Shown: piece by piece, positions 56,115 through 64,000 of the stretch
How the letters are laid out: each line of letters starts with the position of its first letter
How positions within the stretch are numbered: position 1 is the first letter of the stretch
Assembly: GCA_028279875.1 (NCBI GenBank)
Contig: JANQMU010000063.1
Span: 1 to 64,000, forward strand
Reading direction: 5' to 3'
Source: Rhizobiaceae bacterium
GTDB lineage: Bacteria > Pseudomonadota > Alphaproteobacteria > Rhizobiales > Rhizobiaceae
DNA: 64,000 nucleotides
Program-made: the position numbers and the translations under genes
The notes under the pieces: generated by a model
Seen by the model: only the letters and a program-made list of their open reading frames with translations
Told to the model about the DNA's origin: nothing
Databases searched by the model: none

Positions 56115-58144
56115 TGGCTAAGCGTCAGATAAGTGGGTTTGAATATGCGGCCTCAGCAGTTGATCGAATTCGTCAGAAGGAGGCGGATGATGTTGCTGGT
56201 TTTTTTGCTGAGATTTCTCAGACGGCAGTAAATCAAGCTGTCTCGATCCTTCCAAATCTGTCAGGGTTTCGACCGAATAGCGAGCAGGGAGTTCACCAGC
56301 AAGTCCAACTCCTTGCCAAGCGACTGGTTGGGAGCCAACCGCATAAGCCAAAAAACGCCCAACGTGATCTCGATGTCTTAGGCTTTGCATGGATGAAGTG
56401 GGGGATTGAGCATCTTGGCGACGCCAGCATCGTCGAGGATTACATCGATCGCAGCCAAGTAGACGAACGAGACGAAACTGGTGACATCGACGATAAAGCG
56501 AACGGTGATGACCCGCTCGCAATAGAGCTCTTTGAGAAGCTCCGTGACTTATCCCATACGAACAAATGCGGACGCGCCGATATCAAGAGATTTTTCGAGT
56601 TCAGCCCGTTTGGTAATTCAGAGCGCCTCCTCAGCATAATTGAGTCCTGTAAGCCGGCTGTAGAGGTTGCGCGCGATAAAAGCATAGCCACACTACCCAA
56701 AAAAGTTGAGCGGGCAGAACAAGAAATTGCAGACTTGTTCAAGGCCGTCGACACTTTGTCCAAAGACGAAAGGGCACATGCTGAAAAACTATCGGCACTG
56801 AGCAAAGACTTTGAAACCCTGCAGAAGGTAACGGCCGACAGCAACGAGACCGCTTTGGGCGTACTCAAGCGTTTAGACGAGGTGCTAACAGAGGTAACGT
56901 CGCAAAAGAAGCAGGCCACTGAAGAAACCGCAGCTATAGAAAAATTGGTTCAGAACCTGGCTGTGTCAATCGAGAAACTTCAGACCGATCTTACGGAAAT
57001 TGTAGATCAGGTTAATCCGCTTATTGAGACAAGCGAGACGGCGGACAAGGCGATCTCGGACATAAGCGCAGAGCTCGATCAGATGCGTGAATCGATGACG
57101 GAGTTCCTTGCGATCGTGAATCCTGTTTCTTCCGTTGAGTTGTCAATTGATACTGAATCTGACGGCGGTGCCAGGAACGTAGAGCAGGCGCGCAATATTG
57201 TATTAGAAAGGTTTCGAGGAGTGGATCGCCCCACGGAGCCTGCAGCACTGCGACACGGCGAAGATTTCGTCAGTGCGGTGGCGGCAAATCTCGAAGGTCT
57301 GAACATCAAAAAAAGCTCGGCCGAAGCCTTGGCGCTCGAATGCGTGGCGGCTCTCGCGGCGGGACAGATACCGCATTTTGCTGGGGTTAACGGCAAACGA
57401 GTGGCGGAAGCGTGTGCTATGGCATTGGCTGCATCCGACACATGTTTATTGACGGTACCAGTGGGTATTTCGGCGCCAAATGAATTTCGCAGGCAGCTAT
57501 GGTCCCTGTCGGCGACTGACAGAAAAGATGTCGGTTGTGTAATAATCGATGGTATAAATCGGTCTGCGCTCGACGCATTCGGAGAATGTCTGATAGAAAT
57601 GATCGCCCGTCAACGGTCGGGTGATCGTGCGTCGCGATCTTTGCTGGTAGTAGCAACAGTAACAGACGGGCCAGCATCCCTACCTCTTTCACACGCCCAT
57701 ATTAGTCTCGGACCGGTTTTTTACACTGACGCACTGGACTGGCGGATGCGACACCGAGCAGAAACGCAGATGGCTGACGGCGTAATCTCGGCGGAGATAT
57801 GGGAAAAGGCCTGCAGCGCCGTGGAGCAGACCACTCCAGACTCGGATGAGGCTTTGAGATTGTTGGGCGAATTTGCTCCGATCGCAAACCCACTCTTACG
57901 CGGAACGGTTCTTTCCGGCTTCCGCGCTCTCTCAGCGTTGCGGAACGAACAGACTGACCTAACTGCATTGCAATCTTTGGCATTCGGATGGATCTCGCCT
58001 CTATGCGTGGTGATGGGAGCCTCCGCGGAGGCCGTAGATCAGGAGTTTGATCAAGGAATCGTAGATGGAACAAGGCCCGACACACGCCTTGCGAACCTTC
58101 TGCGCTTGGGAGTCTTTAACGGCGTACAAAGAGAAGGTGTCTGA
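56114..58144 (+). CDS. druC: Druantia protein DruC
   Basis: The 676-residue protein starts at ATG 56114, sharing a base with the druB stop. Residues about 195-340 form a long coiled coil (heptad-like KKVERAEQEIADLFKAVDTL and following). The C-terminal part is globular, with VGCVIIDGINRSALDAFGE, which resembles a degenerate ATPase strand but lacks a clear Walker A. The function within Druantia is unknown. Length and gene order match type I. Confidence 0.8.
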   Translation: MAKRQISGFEYAASAVDRIRQKEADDVAGFFAEISQTAVNQAVSILPNLSGFRPNSEQGVHQQVQLLAKRLVGSQPHKPKNAQRDLDVLGFAWMKWGIEHLGDASIVEDYIDRSQVDERDETGDIDDKANGDDPLAIELFEKLRDLSHTNKCGRADIKRFFEFSPFGNSERLLSIIESCKPAVEVARDKSIATLPKKVERAEQEIADLFKAVDTLSKDERAHAEKLSALSKDFETLQKVTADSNETALGVLKRLDEVLTEVTSQKKQATEETAAIEKLVQNLAVSIEKLQTDLTEIVDQVNPLIETSETADKAISDISAELDQMRESMTEFLAIVNPVSSVELSIDTESDGGARNVEQARNIVLERFRGVDRPTEPAALRHGEDFVSAVAANLEGLNIKKSSAEALALECVAALAAGQIPHFAGVNGKRVAEACAMALAASDTCLLTVPVGISAPNEFRRQLWSLSATDRKDVGCVIIDGINRSALDAFGECLIEMIARQRSGDRASRSLLVVATVTDGPASLPLSHAHISLGPVFYTDALDWRMRHRAETQMADGVISAEIWEKACSAVEQTTPDSDEALRLLGEFAPIANPLLRGTVLSGFRALSALRNEQTDLTALQSLAFGWISPLCVVMGASAEAVDQEFDQGIVDGTRPDTRLANLLRLGVFNGVQREGV

Positions 58145-59295
58145 TGAGCGCGGCGATGGAGTTAATGGGCTCCGCTGACGCGTTTTCACTGCTCGCCGGA
58201 ATTCTAGATTGTACGCAGAATGCTGAGGCAATCCGTGTTACTGCTCTAGCGGAATTTATACGATCCTCCGTCTATCAGCCTTATCATTGGGAATCAGATT
58301 GGGGAGAACCGCAACCGGTTCATACGAACAGGATTAAAGCAGCCGCACGTCGAGACCTCGGTTTCCTGTGGAAGAATATAGATTATTCGACGTTCCACTC
58401 GGGAACATCTGAGAGCGATGGAGGCGCTCCCCGTGCCACAGATGTGTTGCGGAGGCTTGGCGAAGTTGGTGACATCGTTGAGCTTGGAGGGGGCTTCTGG
58501 GCCCCGGGACCAGTTCGGATAGTAAGCACTTCCGATGATATAGAGAGCGCATTATTGGTGATTGGAGGCACGCCGTTTGAAACGCTGAAGATGAAGTTCG
58601 CAACGCGCATTTCATGCGTCGGCTGCGGACGATTCGTCCATCCAGATCGCGAGAGTTTGCGACAGTTTCGGGTGGAGCAGGATCTTCTATCGGTTGACGA
58701 CTGGCTCGGAGGTCTGCCGGAGAACCTCACTACTTGGAGTGGGCGGGTGCTAAGAGCGTTAGAAAAAAATATGAGTCCGGCTGCCGACATCGAGGCAAGC
58801 GAATGTGAAATATACGTGCCGGATGATTTGCCTGGCAAACCAGGACGAGGCAACTGGCTTTCCATTCGTGATTTTAGCGTTGTTCCGACGGGACCACGGC
58901 TCTGTCGGCCGTCTGTTGGCAAATCGGCGATGTATGATCGTCCAATGTATCTCGCAAAACTTCGGGAGGATGGGGGAAGAGCTACGTTTCGCCAGTTGAC
59001 AATGGTCCCTGCAGACATCCGGCTCAGATTGATGTTTGGGTTTGAGCAAATGTACGAGGTTCAACGCTCCGTGACCCTTGAGATAAACGACCAAATCAGT
59101 CGCGCTCGTATTTCGTTCAAACTGCCGTACCCGGAGAGCCGGATCCTTGCGTTTGGTTGGCCAGTTGGCACAGACCAAAAGGGGCGCACGAATGTTTATG
59201 AGTTTTCTTCTGATTTAACACCATTCCTCATTCAAGTGTTGGGCAGGCTCAATATTCGCACTGAAATGATAATTTCGCAGGAGACAAGGAGATGA
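58144..59295 (+). CDS. druD: Druantia protein DruD
   Basis: The 383-residue protein starts in a TGATG overlap with druC and ends in an ATGA overlap with druE. A CVGC pair near residue 165 is the only noticeable motif. No enzymatic fold is recognised. Position between DruC and the DruE helicase and the size are as expected for type I DruD. Confidence 0.8.
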   Translation: MSAAMELMGSADAFSLLAGILDCTQNAEAIRVTALAEFIRSSVYQPYHWESDWGEPQPVHTNRIKAAARRDLGFLWKNIDYSTFHSGTSESDGGAPRATDVLRRLGEVGDIVELGGGFWAPGPVRIVSTSDDIESALLVIGGTPFETLKMKFATRISCVGCGRFVHPDRESLRQFRVEQDLLSVDDWLGGLPENLTTWSGRVLRALEKNMSPAADIEASECEIYVPDDLPGKPGRGNWLSIRDFSVVPTGPRLCRPSVGKSAMYDRPMYLAKLREDGGRATFRQLTMVPADIRLRLMFGFEQMYEVQRSVTLEINDQISRARISFKLPYPESRILAFGWPVGTDQKGRTNVYEFSSDLTPFLIQVLGRLNIRTEMIISQETRR

Positions 59296-62200
59296 GTGGT
59301 CAGTCTCGATTTCGCGATTACGGCGTACACAGTATTGTTTCAGATCTGAACGATAATCTTCGCGCGTATATCGAGGCACAGTATCACATAAGGGACGAAG
59401 GACTAATTCGTGAACGGCGAAAGCTGCTGGAAGAGCCAGGTACCGTCGCGCAGTTGCCTTTTGTCGAGTCGACACCAGTTTACCAGCTCGGCAAACCATA
59501 TGCCGATTTGAACATTCCTGGACCAGTCAAACAGACCCTGGCAGCACTTGTTGATCTCAACGTGGGTATTTATCGACGCCCTTATGTGCATCAAGCCAAA
59601 GCGCTGGAAGAGTTCTTTTCTGGCGGGAACGACTTAATCGTTGCGACCGGTACCGGATCGGGGAAGACTGAGAGCTTCTTGATGCCAATAATCGGAAAAT
59701 TGGCGATCGAATCTTCGGCGCGTCCTGCGTCAGCCGAACTAACTGGGTGTCGCGCGTTGCTGCTTTATCCAATGAACGCGCTGGTCAATGACCAACTATC
59801 TCGCGTTCGTAAGCTATTCGGCTCAACGTACTCTTCAGAAGTTGTATCGAAAGGTCGTAAACGCCCGATCAGATTTGGAAGCTATACAGGCAGGACTCCG
59901 TATCCCGGTCCGCGCACGTCAAAGCGAGATACTCAACGTATCGAGCCGCTTTTTGAAGATTACTATCTAAACATCATCGATGATGAGGCCAGTCTTGAAG
60001 AACTAGAACGCATCGGCCAGTGGCCATGCAAAGACCTCAGGGCGTTTTACGGAAAGGAGTTCGAGGAGGCGACACAGACGAGTAGCGGTCAGTCGCGAGT
60101 TTATCGCCATTGGAACGAACGCTTAGTGACCCAGCCGACTGATCGAGAGTTGATGACCCGACATGAAATGCAGGAGAATTGTCCTGATCTACTGATTACA
60201 AACTATTCGATGCTAGAATACATGCTGATGCGGCCGATTGAGAGATCGATCTTTACCAGCACCCGGGATTGGTTGAGTGCCGACCAGGGTAATGAGTTCA
60301 TCCTCGTATTAGACGAAGCGCACATGTATCGCGGTGCCGGCGGCGCCGAAGTGGCGCTCCTGATCAGGCGACTTGCGCAGCGGCTTGAAATCCCACGTGA
60401 ACGAATGCGTTGCATCCTAACGAGCGCCAGTCTCGGTGAGGGACCAGATGCAGAAGCAAGTGTGCTGAGCTTTGCGCACGATCTGACGGGACTTTCTGAA
60501 ACCTCAACGCGCAAGTTCGCACTTGTAAAAGGAGAAATTGAACCAAGAGCAGGTCAGCGAGCGGCTTCAGTAAACGAGGCAGCGGCGCTCGCAAGTTTTG
60601 ATTTGGCTAGGTTTCAAAACCACTCCTTTGACGAAGACGGGGCTCGTGCCTCTGTTTCTTCCCTCGCTGCTGCGCTAGAGTGGACGCCTTTGACAGATGC
60701 CGAGGACCTCGCTGGATTCTTATACGATCAGCTCAGCGGCTTTGGTCCACTAGAATTGCTAACTAATCTAGTGTCGGGATCGGCCGTGGCGTTGAACGAT
60801 CTCGAAGGTGAATTGTTTCCCGGTGCTCGCGATGCTAAAAAAGCGACGGCGGCGCTATTGGCGCTTACGACATTCGCAAAGCGCCGTTCGGACGGTCGTG
60901 TTCTTTTGCCGACGCGTCTTCACCTTCTCTTTAGAGGGTTACCTGGTCTATTCGCATGCTGCAATCCGAATTGCTCCAAGCGGCGAAACAGCGATGTTGG
61001 CCCCACATCACTACTGGGGCGGCTTCACACCCACGCAGCATACACGTGTGATTGTCCTGAGCGGGCTCGAATCTATGAGTTGTTAACCCACCGGGAATGT
61101 GGAAGCGCCTTTTTGAGAGGGTATATCGATCGTCCGGATGGGGACTTCCTCTGGCACGAACCAAGTGGATCAATCAGGGAGGGACATCAAACGCCTCTCA
61201 TCGAGGTGGATTTGTTAGTCGAGCCAACTGTTCGTATAGACCATATCGATGATTGTATCGAGGTCTGGATCGACGTCCATACAGGGCGGTTGGTGAGGGA
61301 GAAGCCAACCAACACAACTGGGTTTCGAAAAGCGTACATGCCTGCTCCGACGACCGGGTTTGATCGGAATGGCCTCAAATTTCAAAACTGCCCCGTCTGC
61401 GGAGGCCGCACCGTCCGAGACGGTCAGTCGCGAATCATGGATCACGCAACAAAAGGCGAGGCCCCATTTGCAAATCTCGTTAAGACTCAACTCGAGGCAC
61501 AACCGGCGGCACAAGGCGAAACACGCAAACTACCAAACGGAGGCCGCAAGGTGCTGCTATTCTCCGACGGACGCCAGAAAGCGGCCAGACTCGCACGAGA
61601 TATCCCAAGAGAAGTTGAACAGGATATTTTTCGCCAAATCATTGCTTTAGCGGCGAAACGACTAGAGGAAATCAGCCGGGAACCCCGACCAAGGCGAGAC
61701 CTCTATGTCGCCTTCCTCACCGTATTACGCGACTACAATCTAGCGATCTTTGACCGCTCCGATGCACAACGCGTCGAGACGGAGATCCTGCGTCTCGAAA
61801 AAGATCATTCGCGTGAAGAGCTAGGCGAACTACTAGAGGAGTTTGAGCCAAGCGAAATCCCAGGCCGGTATCAGAGCGCTCTTATTGCTCAGTTGTGTGG
61901 GCGGTATTATTCCTTGATGGGTGCTACCGTGGGCTTTTTAAAACCCTCCCTCCGTGCGACGACCGCGTTGAGCAGGGCGGTTAATGAGACATCAATTGCT
62001 CTTTCCTCTGAAGATATCGAAAGCTTGGCGATAGCATGGATCTCGGGTGTGACCGACGGGTTCGCCTTCGATCCGGACCTATCTGATCCAATCCGCGCCG
62101 CTGCAGCGCGATATTGGCGCACTGCATGGGGATCCGATGGCAGATTTCGGCGAAATTTTCGATCAGCATTGCCAGGCATTCTTGGTTTCGACCAAGTGCA

Positions 62201-64000
62201 ACTTGAAGCACTTGAACAGATCCTCCGCGACGCACTTGCCCGTCAACACGCAAATGGTGGCTACTTCGTCGAGAAAGACAAGGTCAAACTCCACATCGAT
62301 CTTGGTCACAATTGGTGGCAGTGCTCGGATTGCACAAACTTGATGCCTTGTACGGTGCAAAATCACTGCGCACATTGTGGCTCACCGTCTGTCGAGGAGT
62401 TAGACCCGGAGCAAAGCGACTATATCCGAGCCAGGAAAGGATTTTGGCGGGAACCTGTAGCGCAGGTGCTGGGGAGGAGGCCCCAATTGCGAAGCATTTC
62501 CGTTGAGGAGCACACGGCACAACTCTCGAACAGGGACACAGGACGCATCCATGCGACAACCGAGCAATACGAGCTTCGATTTCGCGACATTCAGATTTCA
62601 GGGAATGATCGTCCTATTGATGTCTTAAGTTGTACTACCACTATGGAAGTCGGCGTTGATATCGGATCTTTGGTAGCGATTGGGTTGCGTAACGTGCCGC
62701 CCCAACGCGAGAATTATCAGCAACGCGCTGGCCGTGCTGGCCGGCGAGGATCATCTGTTTCCACAGTGCTTACCTATGCGCAGAACGGTCCACACGATAG
62801 TCATTACTTCCTTAATCCGCGTCAGATTGTTGCAGGACCACCACGGGATCCGGAAGTAAAGATTGACAACCCAAAGATCGCGCGGCGACACGTCAATTCA
62901 TACCTACTTCAGACATTTTTCCACGAATACATGGATGAAAACAATATCCTGGTTGGGGGCGCAACTTCTGTGCTTTCCCGTGCGCTCGGCAAAACGGCAG
63001 ATTTTTTCCAGGAGACTGGAGATGAAGGACTGAATCTTCAGGCATTCAGCAACTGGATTGATGTGCGGGTCATGGCGTCGAATGGAGATATTGCAGCCAG
63101 GATCAGCGATTGGCTGCCCGAAGCTCTTCGCACTGAACCGCAATTGAGGAGCGATTGGATATCCGAAGCTGCGCAACATCTACTATTAGAACTGAGGCGG
63201 CTCTCAACAACTGTTGTTCGCACCGCCGCAGATCCAGCGGTGTTGGAAGGAAACTCCACCAATCAAAGGCCTGAGGAAGCCGAAATCACGGAACATGAAG
63301 AGCTCCTGGAGTTCTTGTTCTTCCACGGCCTACTTCCGAGCTATGCGTTTCCAACGGATCTGACTAGCTTTCTCGTAGAACAATTGGAAAAAACACCAAA
63401 CAATGATTGGAAGATAACTGTTGTTGAGCGGCCACAACAGAGCATCGAAAAGGCTTTGAGTGAATACGCGCCTGGTCGGTTGATTGTTATCAACAAGGAG
63501 ACTTATCGGACTGGCGGGGTTGTCGCTAGCGTCCTTCCAATAGAACATGATCGGGCCGAGCCGCTGTTTCGACAATCGCGAAATCTCATCCACTGCGAAA
63601 ACTGTAGCTATGTGCAGGATCTTGACAATGCCGATTTGGATGATGACGCCTGCCCCGTATGTGCGAGCGCTCTGACACAACATATGATGATCACGCCCGA
63701 AGTCTTTTTGCCCGAAGAGGGGAGAGCCCTGCGAGAGGATGACAGGGAACAAGAGATCACCTATGCGACTATGGCGCAATTTCCTGTGCCAGTGGGAACG
63801 GATGACCTGCCAACTCTGAATGACGCGGGCGAACGGTTGCGTTTCACAGTAGCTACTGATCGCCGCTTGGTAACAATGAACAAAGGACCGCTTGGTGAAG
63901 AAGCGCATGAAGGATTTTGGATATGTGAGAAATGCGGTCGCGCAGAGGTTAATGATCCACCGCAGGGGTCGCATACCCGTCCATATAAGATTGAACGGAG
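59292..64000 (+). CDS. druE: Druantia helicase DruE (3' end beyond window)
   Basis: The frame is open for 1,569 codons from ATG 59292 to the window edge; DruE is usually about 2,000 residues, so the C-terminus is missing. SF2 helicase motifs are in order: motif I ATGTGSGKT (118-126), LLLYPMNALVNDQ, DEAH at 341-344 (DEAHMYRGAGG), TSASLGEG, TTMEVGVDIGS and motif VI QQRAGRAGRRG (1143-1153). Several cysteine clusters (CSDC...CAHC near 1013, CENC...CPVC near 1437) fit the DUF1998-type C-terminal region. It is the hallmark ATPase of all Druantia types. Confidence 0.92.
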   Translation, partial: MSGQSRFRDYGVHSIVSDLNDNLRAYIEAQYHIRDEGLIRERRKLLEEPGTVAQLPFVESTPVYQLGKPYADLNIPGPVKQTLAALVDLNVGIYRRPYVHQAKALEEFFSGGNDLIVATGTGSGKTESFLMPIIGKLAIESSARPASAELTGCRALLLYPMNALVNDQLSRVRKLFGSTYSSEVVSKGRKRPIRFGSYTGRTPYPGPRTSKRDTQRIEPLFEDYYLNIIDDEASLEELERIGQWPCKDLRAFYGKEFEEATQTSSGQSRVYRHWNERLVTQPTDRELMTRHEMQENCPDLLITNYSMLEYMLMRPIERSIFTSTRDWLSADQGNEFILVLDEAHMYRGAGGAEVALLIRRLAQRLEIPRERMRCILTSASLGEGPDAEASVLSFAHDLTGLSETSTRKFALVKGEIEPRAGQRAASVNEAAALASFDLARFQNHSFDEDGARASVSSLAAALEWTPLTDAEDLAGFLYDQLSGFGPLELLTNLVSGSAVALNDLEGELFPGARDAKKATAALLALTTFAKRRSDGRVLLPTRLHLLFRGLPGLFACCNPNCSKRRNSDVGPTSLLGRLHTHAAYTCDCPERARIYELLTHRECGSAFLRGYIDRPDGDFLWHEPSGSIREGHQTPLIEVDLLVEPTVRIDHIDDCIEVWIDVHTGRLVREKPTNTTGFRKAYMPAPTTGFDRNGLKFQNCPVCGGRTVRDGQSRIMDHATKGEAPFANLVKTQLEAQPAAQGETRKLPNGGRKVLLFSDGRQKAARLARDIPREVEQDIFRQIIALAAKRLEEISREPRPRRDLYVAFLTVLRDYNLAIFDRSDAQRVETEILRLEKDHSREELGELLEEFEPSEIPGRYQSALIAQLCGRYYSLMGATVGFLKPSLRATTALSRAVNETSIALSSEDIESLAIAWISGVTDGFAFDPDLSDPIRAAAARYWRTAWGSDGRFRRNFRSALPGILGFDQVQLEALEQILRDALARQHANGGYFVEKDKVKLHIDLGHNWWQCSDCTNLMPCTVQNHCAHCGSPSVEELDPEQSDYIRARKGFWREPVAQVLGRRPQLRSISVEEHTAQLSNRDTGRIHATTEQYELRFRDIQISGNDRPIDVLSCTTTMEVGVDIGSLVAIGLRNVPPQRENYQQRAGRAGRRGSSVSTVLTYAQNGPHDSHYFLNPRQIVAGPPRDPEVKIDNPKIARRHVNSYLLQTFFHEYMDENNILVGGATSVLSRALGKTADFFQETGDEGLNLQAFSNWIDVRVMASNGDIAARISDWLPEALRTEPQLRSDWISEAAQHLLLELRRLSTTVVRTAADPAVLEGNSTNQRPEEAEITEHEELLEFLFFHGLLPSYAFPTDLTSFLVEQLEKTPNNDWKITVVERPQQSIEKALSEYAPGRLIVINKETYRTGGVVASVLPIEHDRAEPLFRQSRNLIHCENCSYVQDLDNADLDDDACPVCASALTQHMMITPEVFLPEEGRALREDDREQEITYATMAQFPVPVGTDDLPTLNDAGERLRFTVATDRRLVTMNKGPLGEEAHEGFWICEKCGRAEVNDPPQGSHTRPYKIER

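Overview
The window is a high-GC (roughly low-to-mid 60s %) bacterial chromosome segment. Gene families and operon style suggest an alphaproteobacterium, most likely of the Hyphomicrobiales type, but no rRNA or other marker is present to fix the taxon. I saw no tRNA, rRNA, CRISPR array, intact insertion sequence or replication origin.

Layout. (1) 1-8,850: a stress or low-oxygen module on the minus strand. It holds an NDP-forming acyl/acetyl-CoA synthetase cut by the window start, and an operon of a Lon-like protease, a universal-stress-type protein, an APC permease and a zinc alcohol dehydrogenase. Both units have an FNR/FixK-like box upstream. A lower-GC patch (1.4-2.9 kb) carries a tandem duplication encoding two secreted eight-cysteine proteins. 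(2) 9,025-52,803: about 43 kb of CoA-ester catabolism that I read as a steroid (or steroid-like) degradation locus. Its core matches the mycobacterial KstR2/HIP set for rings C and D: IpdA, IpdB, IpdC, IpdF, an EchA20-like crotonase, a FadA6-like thiolase, acyl-CoA dehydrogenases, a CoA ligase and a TetR regulator. A second block (46,968-52,803) looks like side-chain beta-oxidation, with a heteromeric acyl-CoA dehydrogenase and a FadA5-like thiolase. Two branched-chain-amino-acid-type ABC importers, ten SDR oxidoreductases, two NTF2-fold proteins and a LuxR-type regulator complete the locus. No ring A/B opening genes (kstD, ksh, hsa) are in the window. (3) 28.1-29.3 kb: a small low-GC islet inside the locus, with a tail-anchored hypothetical protein and a third, diverged eight-cysteine secreted protein. 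(4) 52,860-64,000: a sharp GC drop to about 50% and a five-gene operon, druABCDE, of a type I Druantia anti-phage system. DruE runs off the window end.

How it works together. The strongest unreported-looking signal is an 18-bp motif, approximately [AT]TAGTC-N6-GACGAT. It occurs ten times, only in gaps between genes or just upstream of a chosen start, and lies 56-133 bp before the first gene of all eleven inferred transcription units of the catabolic locus. It therefore looks like the operator of one dedicated regulator, for which the TetR protein at 29,337-30,092 is the best candidate. The two importers would bring in the substrate or partly degraded intermediates. The ligase and the beta-oxidation enzymes would trim the side chain and the HIP-like C/D-ring remnant, and IpdAB would open the last ring.
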